Made by a program: the position numbers and the translations under genes
Shown here: positions 45,753 through 53,482 of the stretch, piece by piece
How the letters are laid out: each line of letters starts with the position of its first letter
How positions within the stretch are numbered: position 1 is the stretch's first letter
The notes under the pieces: generated by a model
Databases searched by the model: none
Told to the model about the DNA's origin: nothing
Seen by the model: only the letters and a program-made list of their open reading frames with translations
Assembly (NCBI GenBank): GCA_016716905.1
Contig: JADJUS010000004.1
Location: forward strand, 62,001 to 126,000
DNA length: 64,000 bases
DNA from: Acidobacteriota bacterium
GTDB lineage: Bacteria; Acidobacteriota; Vicinamibacteria; Vicinamibacterales; SCN-69-37
Direction of reading: 5' to 3'

Positions 45753-45856
45753 TGTTACGTGGTGACGCGTGCCACGAACGGGCGCGCCCTGACCTGGAAC
45801 ACCTCCCGTGAGCCAGGCCCCGGAGTCAAAAGAGTCCGCCGCCTAGGCGGTGGCGG

Positions 45857-46117
45857 CTACGGCTGTTCTTTGCGGCGCCGCGCTGAATCATCGTGCTCGT
45901 ACTTGAACTTTTTGGTCCCTGGGCCGTCCCCGCCGGGCTTGTGCGATCCCACAGACCCTCCCGGTGCGGCCGGACGGGCGTTTTGCCCACGGCTGCCGGC
46001 GTTGCCTCCAGCGTCCCTGCCGACCTTCGATTCGGGGCCCCGCTGGTTCTTTCCTGACACGGTCTTCTGGTGCCCGTTGTCGATGACTTCGTGCTTCTTC
46101 GCGTGTTGTTCAGTCAT
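45857..46117 (-). CDS. Small hydrophilic basic protein
   Basis: 86 aa, rich in Gly, Lys, Asp and Pro (GKNQRGPESKVGRDAGGN, KKFKYEHDDSARRRKEQP). Disordered in appearance; no family recognised. Could be a small stress protein or a chance open frame. The region 45753-45856 holds nothing recognisable. Confidence 0.4.
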   Translation of the reverse strand: MTEQHAKKHEVIDNGHQKTVSGKNQRGPESKVGRDAGGNAGSRGQNARPAAPGGSVGSHKPGGDGPGTKKFKYEHDDSARRRKEQP

Positions 46118-46259
46118 AGCTGCATCACAACAGAGCGGCCCCCTGACGTCGATGCACTATTGCACACCCGCCCCGCACATGGCAGACAGCCCGGTACCTG
46201 TCGCGTTGGACCCTGCGGGCGCTGGTTTCGTAAGATAGCCCGTCCTGAGCCTCATCCAA

Positions 46260-47690
46260 ATGCAATCAAAACTCCTTCTGTTGTTTGTGTCGTGCGTTCT
46301 GGTCACCTCCAGCAGCCTCGTCGCGTTCGGATCGCAGTGGCCGCAGTTCCGCGGACCGAATGGCGCCGGGATTGGCGAAGGCGCCGGATACCCGGTTGAG
46401 TTCTCGCCGACGAAGAACCTGGCGTGGAAGACAGCCGTGCCGTTTGGCCAGTCATCGCCGGTTGTGGTCGCGGACCGTCTGTATGTCACGGCGCGCGAGG
46501 GCGAGGAGCTTCTGACCGTCGCCATGGACGCAAGGACGGGCAAGGAACTGTGGCGGCAAGGGCTTCGTCGGAGCCGTGCGATGGCGATGTACAAGGCGAA
46601 CGATCCGGCCTCGCCCACGACCGCAGCGGACGATCGCGGCGTCGTATCTTTTTTTGCGGACTTCGGCCTGATCGCCTACGACGCAGGCGGCCATGTGCGA
46701 TGGACGCATCCGATGGGCCCGTTCCGGAATTTCTACGGAATGTCTGCGTCGCCGGTGATCGCCGGTGACCTCGTCATCCAGCTGATTGACCAGCTCAACG
46801 GTTCGTACCTGGTGGCGCTCGAGCGGGAGACCGGCCGCGTACGCTGGAAGGCCGACCGGCCTGGCGCGACCATTGGGTATGCGACACCGATGGTGTTCCG
46901 CCCGTCCGACGGCCGCGCCGAAGTCGTCACCATTGGGTCGACGCGTCTCGACGCCTACGATCTCGCTACGGGCGAGGCGCGCTGGTGGACCCCGATCGGG
47001 TCCGGCGGGTCGATGGGTGTGGCGCTTGCGGACGACAAGACGCTGTGGCTCTCCACGTTGGCTTCCGATGAACCGGGGTTGCCGCAGTGGGCCGGCAGCC
47101 TCGCGCAGTACGACAAGGACGCCGACGGCCGTATTTCGATGGCCGAACTCGCGGCTGACAAGGAACTTGGGGAGCACTTCGGGTGGATCGACACCAGCGA
47201 CGATACGTTCATCATCGAGGCGGAGTGGAATGTCGCCCGCACGCTTGGCATGGGCACCTGGGGGGCGATGGCCCTGAAGCCCGGCGGCACCAAGGGCCAG
47301 TTGCCAGTGGACGCCGTGCAGTGGCGCTTTCAGAAGAACGTGCCGTACATCCCGGCGCCGCTCCTGTACCAGGGCGTCTTCTACATGGTCAAGACGGGCG
47401 GCATCATCACGTCGCTCGACGCCGCGACTGGTGCCCTCCTCAAGCAGGGGCGGGCTCCAGGTGCGCTCGGCGAGTACTACGCCTCACCAGTCGCCGCTGA
47501 CGGGAAGATCTACGCCCTGAGCCAGGAAGGCAAAATCACTGTGCTCAAGGCCGGCGCACAGTGGGAGGTGCTGGCGGTGAACGATCTCGGCGACGAAATC
47601 AACGCGTCGCCGGCGCTGGCGAATGGCCGCCTCTACGTGCGCACGCGCAGCGCGGTCTACTGCTTCAGCCAGGCTGGCCGGGGAATGTAG
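46260..47690 (+). CDS. Secreted PQQ-binding-like propeller with EF-hand insert
   Basis: 476 aa. Signal peptide, then SQWPQFRGPNGAGIGEGAGYP, the usual start of secreted PQQ-like/BamB-like propellers. Repeated blades: LTVAMDARTGKELW, YLVALERETGRVRWKA, DAYDLATGEARWW, TSLDAATGALLKQ. A canonical EF-hand loop (residues 285-296, DKDADGRISMAE) is inserted mid-protein. Possibly a calcium-responsive outer protein; no quinone ligand residues checked. Confidence 0.85.
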   Translation: MQSKLLLLFVSCVLVTSSSLVAFGSQWPQFRGPNGAGIGEGAGYPVEFSPTKNLAWKTAVPFGQSSPVVVADRLYVTAREGEELLTVAMDARTGKELWRQGLRRSRAMAMYKANDPASPTTAADDRGVVSFFADFGLIAYDAGGHVRWTHPMGPFRNFYGMSASPVIAGDLVIQLIDQLNGSYLVALERETGRVRWKADRPGATIGYATPMVFRPSDGRAEVVTIGSTRLDAYDLATGEARWWTPIGSGGSMGVALADDKTLWLSTLASDEPGLPQWAGSLAQYDKDADGRISMAELAADKELGEHFGWIDTSDDTFIIEAEWNVARTLGMGTWGAMALKPGGTKGQLPVDAVQWRFQKNVPYIPAPLLYQGVFYMVKTGGIITSLDAATGALLKQGRAPGALGEYYASPVAADGKIYALSQEGKITVLKAGAQWEVLAVNDLGDEINASPALANGRLYVRTRSAVYCFSQAGRGM

Positions 47691-47749
47691 ATGCCGATGG
47701 GACGGCCCACCGCCGGCCGCGCGCCGTGGCGGTAACGCCGTGGTAGCAG

Positions 47750-49735
47750 TCACCGCTTCGACCCGAGTGCGCGGAGGCCTTCGTGCGAGGGTGCGTAGTC
47801 CGGGTTGATGTCCAGCGCCCGGCGGAACTCTCGGACCGCGTCTTCGTGTTTGCCCTGCGCGGCGAGGACGCGTGCAAGCGCGTCGTGGGCGCCCGGCTCG
47901 GCCGGCAGAAGCGCCACCGCCTGCTCCGCGTGCGACAACGCTTCGCTGACGCGTGTGGTCTCGAGCAGCGCCAGCGCCAGGTTCTGGTGATAGTGCCCAT
48001 TGCCAGGGTTCGCCGCGACCGCGCGACGGAACGCCTCGGCAGCCTCCTCAGCGCGGCCGATCGAGAAGAGCGAGCGGCCGAAGCCGCTCCATCCCGCATG
48101 ATTGGCCGGGTCGGCGTCGAGCCACGCTCGGAAATGCGGAACCGACTCGGCCGTGCGGCCGAGGCGCACAAGGGCGTCCGCGATCAGGCCGTGCGCCGTT
48201 GGTACGACCGGTTGGTGCGGCTCGTCTCGAATGAACGACCGCAGGGCCTCTGCCGCTTCGTTGAAGCGGCCGGCAGCCCCGAGTTCCCGGCCCAGATAGT
48301 AGCGGGCCGGCGCATAGCCGGGCGCGGCGATGGACAGTTCGGCGATCGCCTGGTCGCGCTGTCCGGTGAACGCGAGTTCGGCGCCCACCAGGTGATGCGC
48401 CATCGGCGTCGGCCACCGTGCCAGCACCGTCCGCGCCATCGTCACCGCCGATGCGTACTCGCGATTGCGCACGGTCGTCACCACAGCGAGCACGAGCACC
48501 AGCGCGCCGACAACCCACAGCAACGAGTTGGCTGGCGCGCGCGACTGGGTTTCAGGGGCGCGGAACCGACGCCAGAGGGCGTCGGCCCCGATGATGACGA
48601 GGATCACGATGCAGGCGAGCGGCAGATACATCCGCCGCTCGGCGCCGACTTCGGCTGCGATCGGCACGATGGATGTGGGCGCGAGCAGGACGAATACTGA
48701 CACGGCGAGGAAGCCGGCCCGCGGCGCTTTCACAAGCCAGACGATCGATGCCAGCCCGACGACGGTCAGAAACGCGGCCTGCATCCACACGTCCGCCAGC
48801 GACAGCGGGCGGGTCCAACCGTAGAAGTTCACGAGAGACGATGGCCAGAAGGCAAGACCGAAGTACCGCGTGACCATCTCTGTCTGATTCAGGATGTAGT
48901 TCCACCACGTCGTGTGCGCGCTGGCGAACCCGCCGGTCGAGATTGACGCGCTTGCGAGCAGCGAAGGCACGAGCAGCGTCCACGTGGCGGCGAGCGCTGC
49001 GTAGAAGCGCCAATGTGACCGGAGCGCGCCTGCGATCGCGGCCATCGACGCGCCCCGCAGATAGATCGCGTCGTACAACCAGATCAGAATCGGCGCCGTG
49101 GCCATCGATTCCTTGCACCACATGCCCAACGCGCACAACACGACGGCCGCGATGCGCCAGCGCGCGGGCTGCGGCGACTGATGGGCACGCATGCTTGCGT
49201 AGAGCGCGCCGAGATAGCAGAGCGTCATCATCGAGTCCGACCGCTCGCTGACGTAGTTCACCACTTCGCTATTGAGGGGATGGACGACCCACACAAGTGC
49301 CGCCACCCCCGCAAGGCCGGCCCCGCGCGGGGTGCCAAGCGTGCGCCGGACGAGCCCGAAGATCACCAGCGCGCAGGCGATATGGAGCGCCAGATTCACG
49401 ACGCGATATCCGACGACATCCAGTCCACCTATCGCGTAGTTGATCGCGAACGAGAGGTTCACCAGGGGTCGTCGCGCGACCGACGTTTCAGTGGGCGGCG
49501 TCAGCACACTCTTGAGGTCAGCCAGGTCGCGAATGCTCTCGTTGCGCACGACGCTGCCGAAGTCATCGAAGATGAACGGATTCGTGAGGCCGTTCGCGTA
49601 CGTCAGCAGGCCTGCCAGGAGGATCAGCGCCGGCCACAGACGGGCCGCGGGCGCGCCAGAGTGGGTCGATGCCGTGCGGGAGCGACTGGGTTTCACCAAA
49701 CGGGAGGAGCGAGTCACGAGCGTGTCGCCGCTCAT
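47750..49735 (-). CDS. Polytopic membrane protein with C-terminal TPRs (TMTC/GT-C-like)
   Basis: 661 aa. Eight or more membrane helices in the first ~430 residues, with an early acidic motif NPFIFDDFGSVVRNES and RRPLVNLSFAINYAIGG, resembling TMTC/GT-C glycosyltransferases. The last ~230 residues are TPRs (NHAGWSGFGRSLFSIGRAEEA, NGHYHQNLALALLETTRVSEA, HDALARVLAAQGKHEDA). Protein O-glycosylation is possible by family analogy. Confidence 0.85.
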   Translation of the reverse strand: MSGDTLVTRSSRLVKPSRSRTASTHSGAPAARLWPALILLAGLLTYANGLTNPFIFDDFGSVVRNESIRDLADLKSVLTPPTETSVARRPLVNLSFAINYAIGGLDVVGYRVVNLALHIACALVIFGLVRRTLGTPRGAGLAGVAALVWVVHPLNSEVVNYVSERSDSMMTLCYLGALYASMRAHQSPQPARWRIAAVVLCALGMWCKESMATAPILIWLYDAIYLRGASMAAIAGALRSHWRFYAALAATWTLLVPSLLASASISTGGFASAHTTWWNYILNQTEMVTRYFGLAFWPSSLVNFYGWTRPLSLADVWMQAAFLTVVGLASIVWLVKAPRAGFLAVSVFVLLAPTSIVPIAAEVGAERRMYLPLACIVILVIIGADALWRRFRAPETQSRAPANSLLWVVGALVLVLAVVTTVRNREYASAVTMARTVLARWPTPMAHHLVGAELAFTGQRDQAIAELSIAAPGYAPARYYLGRELGAAGRFNEAAEALRSFIRDEPHQPVVPTAHGLIADALVRLGRTAESVPHFRAWLDADPANHAGWSGFGRSLFSIGRAEEAAEAFRRAVAANPGNGHYHQNLALALLETTRVSEALSHAEQAVALLPAEPGAHDALARVLAAQGKHEDAVREFRRALDINPDYAPSHEGLRALGSKR

Positions 49736-49749
49736 TCTAGCAAGCCCCG

Positions 49750-49813
49750 TGACCCGCCTTCGCCAAGGCTACGGCGGGGCAAGCCCCAGGACCCCGGGAC
49801 TCCAGGACCCCGA
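49750..49813 (-). repeat. Core repeat plus degenerate 7-mers, inverted
   Basis: CCTTCGCCAAGGCTACGGCG core with short CCAGGACCCC units, ending at the ADOP gene stop (49814). Confidence 0.75.
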
Positions 49814-52486
49814 CTAGTCGCGGAGCGCCCCTGCCGGATCCACCGAGATGGCGTGGCGCGCCGGCAGCAACGTCGCGAGCAACGCGACCGTCGTCAACAG
49901 TGCGGTGATGGCCACGTACAACATCGGTTCAAGTGCGATGACGCCGAAGAGCGCGCCTTCGATGACGCGGCCGAGCGCCAGGCCCAGGCCCAGGCCGATC
50001 GTGATGCCGAACCCGGCGAGCTTCAGTCCAGAGCCGATCGTCAGTTTCAACACGTCACGAGTGGTTGCGCCAAGCGCCATACGGACGCCGATTTCATGGC
50101 GCCGCTGCGCCACATAGTGCGCCATCACCGAATAGATGCCCGCGGCTGACAGTACCAGCGCGAGCACACCGAAGGCCGCCATCAACTGGCCGACAAAACG
50201 AAGGCCCGTCGTTCTTGTGTGAATGGCCTTTCGCATCGTCTCGGTGTCGAACGCCGGCAGGTTCGAGTCGACCCTGGATACGGCGCCACGCAACCTGGTC
50301 AGGCTCCCGTCGGGGTCGCCCTGCACGCGCGCAAGGACAAAGACCTGGGTGCTGGGGAACTGCAGCACCGACGCATAGATGGTTGGTGCGTTGCGCGAAT
50401 TGAACCAATCGTCAAGGACGTTGCCCGAGATGCCGACGATGGTGACCCACTCCTCGTGAGTGGGGTTCAGCTTCACGCGCTTCCCGATGGGAGATTGGCC
50501 GGGCCAGTACAGGTTCGCCAGCGACTGGCTGACCACCGCCACCTGCAGGGTGCCGTCGCGATCCTGCGCAGAGATCGCACGGCCCTCGAGGATCGGAATC
50601 TTCAGGACATCAAAGAAGCCGGCTGTGACGCCACGGTAGTTGATGAACGCCGGACCGTTCGGATCGTCGGGCCGCCCGTCCACCACCACCTGACGCCGCT
50701 GGTTCGAAGTCGCAGCCGGGGACACCGTGGTGGTGGCGACGTGCGTCACGCCAGGAACCCGGTGCGCTTCATCAAGCAGCTGTCGCGTGAACTGCCGCCG
50801 GGCCTCGTCGTCCGGATACGCGGTGCCGGCCAGATCGAGGCGGAGCCTGACCACGTTGTCGGGGTCGTAGCCCTGCGGGCCGCTGGCCATACGGTGTCCG
50901 GCAACGGCGGCAAGCCCTGAGGCAATGAGCAGCGGCAGCGCGATGGCAATTTCGGCCACCACCAGGCCGCGACGCAGCCGGCTCCGGCCCATGCCCGCGG
51001 TGGCCGATCGACCTCCATCTTTGAGCGACGACGTGAGTTGCGGCTTCGATGATTGGAGCGCGGGGAGCAGGCCAAACAGCAACGCGGTGACCAGCGCCGC
51101 GAGCGACGTGACGAGCACCACCCGTGGCGTCACGCCCATCGTGGTCCATCCGGTGACAAAGCGAATCAGTTCAGCGGGCATCATGCCGCGCAGAAGTGCG
51201 ATGGAACCCCACGCGACCAGGAGCGCCGCGGGAATGGCTGCGGCTGCAAGCACCAGGCTTTCGACGAGCATCTGGCGCACAATGCGCCAGCGGCCGGCGC
51301 CGATCGCAAGACGCACGGCGAGTTCGCGCTGGCGCTCGGCGCCGCGGGCGAGCAGGAGGTTGGCGATATTCGTGCCGGCGATGAGCAGGAGGAGAAGCGC
51401 CGCCGCCTGCCAGAGTCCCAGAACGGTCGGCAATCCGAAGTCCACCATGGCCTTGGTGAAGGTCATGACCGTGAGGGTGAAGTTCCTGTTGGCATCGGGT
51501 GCCAGCTGCTGCAGGCGTTGATACTGAGCGGTCAGCTGCGTCTGGGCCTGCTCAAGGGTTGCGCCGGGGGCCAGCTCGCCGACCACCGTCAGGTACTTGG
51601 ACTTTCGATCCACCTGTTCTTCAGCGGTCAGAATGGCCGGAGTCCAGAGATCGCTGCCGTTCGGAAAGTCGAATGCCGCCGGCGCGCGCCCGATGACCGT
51701 GTGTGGTTCGCCGCTCAGCCGGATGGTGCTGCCCACGATGTTCGCCGTGCCGCCGAACCGGCGCTTCCAGAGGCTGTCGCTGATCACCACGGTGCGTGCC
51801 GCGCCCTCGGCCTCGTCGGGTGCGGCGAAGAAGCGGCCCTCAGCGGGTGTAACGCCAAGCATTGCGAAGAAGTCGGCGCCCACGCGTGAGCCCTGGACGC
51901 GTTCGGGCTGATCGGTCCCCGAGAGGTTCACATCGCCCCAGCCGACGGTGGTCATGCGGGCGAGCGCCGCCGGGGGATTGCGCCGGAAGTCCACGTAGTT
52001 CCCTGGCGCCACGGCCTCCTGCGGGAAAGGCGCGTCGGGCGAGAGTTCCGCCAGCACCACCAGACGGTCGACGTTGGGGATGGTGAAGGGACGCAGCATT
52101 AGCGCGTCGATCATCCCGAACGTGGCGGCGTTGGCGCCCAACCCGAGGGCGAGCGTGATCACGACGACGCTGCTGACGAGCGGCTGGCGCCAGAGTGCGC
52201 GGGCGGCGACACGAATTTCGGAGAGAAGAGTGCGCATGCTGGAGTCCTTCTGGATGGCGAGCCTGGTCCGGTACCGCCGCCATGCATCGTGAATGCGATC
52301 GGTGAACAGGTTGAGCGTTTCGCGCCAGTACCACCGGTGGGCGCGACGCCGGTCTTCACGGGAACTGATGTCGGCGAGTTCTTCGCGCAGGTCGCCCAGC
52401 GTGGTGTCGCGCCACGGTTCGTCGCGCAGCAGCCATCGCACAAGGGCTTCGGCGGCGCGCGGGGGCGTGGGCGTGGACGACTTCAT
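49814..52486 (-). CDS. ADOP-family ABC permease 1
   Basis: 890 aa. A cytoplasmic N-terminal part (WLLRDEPWRDTTLGDLREELADIS) typical of ADOP proteins, then MRTLLSEIRVAARALWRQPLVSSVVVITLALGLGANAATF and two FtsX/MacB permease halves, each with a periplasmic domain. C-terminus has ARRHEIGVRMALGATTRDVLKL and PARHAISVDPAGALRD. No ATPase gene adjacent, as usual for this family. 2 nt after its PadR partner. Substrate unknown. Confidence 0.92.
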   Translation of the reverse strand: MKSSTPTPPRAAEALVRWLLRDEPWRDTTLGDLREELADISSREDRRRAHRWYWRETLNLFTDRIHDAWRRYRTRLAIQKDSSMRTLLSEIRVAARALWRQPLVSSVVVITLALGLGANAATFGMIDALMLRPFTIPNVDRLVVLAELSPDAPFPQEAVAPGNYVDFRRNPPAALARMTTVGWGDVNLSGTDQPERVQGSRVGADFFAMLGVTPAEGRFFAAPDEAEGAARTVVISDSLWKRRFGGTANIVGSTIRLSGEPHTVIGRAPAAFDFPNGSDLWTPAILTAEEQVDRKSKYLTVVGELAPGATLEQAQTQLTAQYQRLQQLAPDANRNFTLTVMTFTKAMVDFGLPTVLGLWQAAALLLLLIAGTNIANLLLARGAERQRELAVRLAIGAGRWRIVRQMLVESLVLAAAAIPAALLVAWGSIALLRGMMPAELIRFVTGWTTMGVTPRVVLVTSLAALVTALLFGLLPALQSSKPQLTSSLKDGGRSATAGMGRSRLRRGLVVAEIAIALPLLIASGLAAVAGHRMASGPQGYDPDNVVRLRLDLAGTAYPDDEARRQFTRQLLDEAHRVPGVTHVATTTVSPAATSNQRRQVVVDGRPDDPNGPAFINYRGVTAGFFDVLKIPILEGRAISAQDRDGTLQVAVVSQSLANLYWPGQSPIGKRVKLNPTHEEWVTIVGISGNVLDDWFNSRNAPTIYASVLQFPSTQVFVLARVQGDPDGSLTRLRGAVSRVDSNLPAFDTETMRKAIHTRTTGLRFVGQLMAAFGVLALVLSAAGIYSVMAHYVAQRRHEIGVRMALGATTRDVLKLTIGSGLKLAGFGITIGLGLGLALGRVIEGALFGVIALEPMLYVAITALLTTVALLATLLPARHAISVDPAGALRD

Positions 52487-52488
52487 CG

Positions 52489-52881
52489 TCAGGACCGGGA
52501 AGACCTGTTTCGACGGGCGCCCATCGCCGGGCCGTCGGCTAGCAGGGTATCGAGGCCGGCCGAGAGCGTCTGGACGGCGGCCTGCGCATGCCTGATGGCC
52601 TGCAGGCCGAGCGGCGTGACCGTGTAATACCGGCGTGCGCGACCACCCCGAATGGCAACAGGGTCACCCATCGCGGAGGTGACGAGGCCCTTGGCTTCGA
52701 GACGGTCGAGCGATGTGTGCACTGCGCCCCGGGCCACGTCGCGACCGGTGCGCTCGATGAGCAATTGCCGAATGGGGACCGTGTAGGCGTCGGTGCCGTC
52801 CCTCTGGCATTGGAGGACGGCGAGCAGGAGCAGGTGCTCAAACTCGCCGACGGAGGGAGTCGGGGTGCGCGAAGCCGTCAT
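52489..52881 (-). CDS. PadR-family regulator 1
   Basis: 130 aa from ATG 52881. Winged helix: EFEHLLLLAVLQCQ, ARGAVHTSLDRLEAKGLVTSAMG, GGRARRYYTVTPLGLQAI. Pairs with the following ADOP permease and presumably controls it. TATATT (52889-52894 on the reverse strand) ends only 7 nt before the ATG, suggesting a near-leaderless mRNA. Confidence 0.9.
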   Translation of the reverse strand: MTASRTPTPSVGEFEHLLLLAVLQCQRDGTDAYTVPIRQLLIERTGRDVARGAVHTSLDRLEAKGLVTSAMGDPVAIRGGRARRYYTVTPLGLQAIRHAQAAVQTLSAGLDTLLADGPAMGARRNRSSRS

Positions 52882-52888
52882 TGTAGGC

Positions 52889-52894
52889 AATATA
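52889..52894 (-). promoter_or_regulatory. Candidate -10 for PadR 1
   Basis: TATATT on the reverse strand matches five of six consensus bases. No good -35 is seen. Its closeness to the ATG implies a very short leader. Confidence 0.4.
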
Positions 52895-52984
52895 CGCGAC
52901 GGCCCCGACATAGTTCCCTGTCACGACGGATCACAGGGAGGCGCGGAGGCATGGAGGAACTCCTTTTCAACGACGGATCACAGT

Positions 52985-53091
52985 GGATTCGACATCGGTG
53001 TAGCCGGACCTGAAGGTCCGGCCTCCGAAGACATGACCTGTCCGTCCTCGGAGGCCGGGTCTTTAGACCCGGCTACACCGATGTCGAATCC
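52985..53091. repeat. Long palindrome P3 with nested hairpins, 44-bp arms
   Basis: Outer arms GGATTCGACATCGGTGTAGC and complement; each arm carries an extra small hairpin (CCGGACCTGAAGGTCCGG on the left, CCGGGTCTTTAGACCCGG on the right) whose sequences differ but both self-pair. Loop about 19 nt. It lies between the divergent PadR-ADOP modules. Confidence 0.88.
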
Positions 53092-53117
53092 GCTCTCGCC
53101 CGTGCCGCACGTGGCGG

Positions 53118-53147
53118 TTGAACAGTTCTTGCAGTGTGACGTATTGT
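53118..53147 (+). promoter_or_regulatory. Candidate promoter for PadR 2
   Basis: TTGAAC (53118-53123), 18-nt spacer, TATTGT (53142-53147), 10 nt before the ATG. The leader would be about 3 nt. Confidence 0.45.
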
Positions 53148-53157
53148 AAGACTGCTT

Positions 53158-53439
53158 ATGATTTCTGACCTCGAAGCGCTGGTGCTCGACCTGTTGTCTG
53201 CGAAAGCCCCGACGTATGGGCTGGACCTCGTGCATGCCTCTGGCGGCCGCCTTAAGCGCGGCAGCGTGTACGTGACCCTGGGCCGCATGGAGCAGAAGGG
53301 CTTCGTGACCTCGATGGTGGAGGAGCGGCCCGGTGAGGGGCCGCCGAGGCGGCTGTACGAACCCACGGCATTGGGTTTGCGCGCGCTTGTTGCGGCGCGA
53401 CTCATGGAAGGCGACCTGCCGTTGGGCTCGAAAATCTGA
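53158..53439 (+). CDS. PadR-family regulator 2
   Basis: 93 aa, a minimal PadR: SDLEALVLDLLSAKAPTYGLDLV, GSVYVTLGRMEQKGFVTSMVE, PRRLYEPTALGLRAL. Lacks the C-terminal dimer helix of longer PadRs. Followed after 43 nt by ADOP permease 2. Confidence 0.9.
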   Translation: MISDLEALVLDLLSAKAPTYGLDLVHASGGRLKRGSVYVTLGRMEQKGFVTSMVEERPGEGPPRRLYEPTALGLRALVAARLMEGDLPLGSKI

Positions 53440-53449
53440 GCCCTTGTAA

Positions 53450-53482
53450 TGGCGAAATGTCACAAATGACCGAAGTGGCGAA
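53450..53482 (-). repeat. 33-bp dispersed repeat, copy 3
   Basis: Reverse orientation, one mismatch to the copies at 5.4 and 5.9 kb. It ends at the base before the ATG assigned to ADOP 2. Confidence 0.85.
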
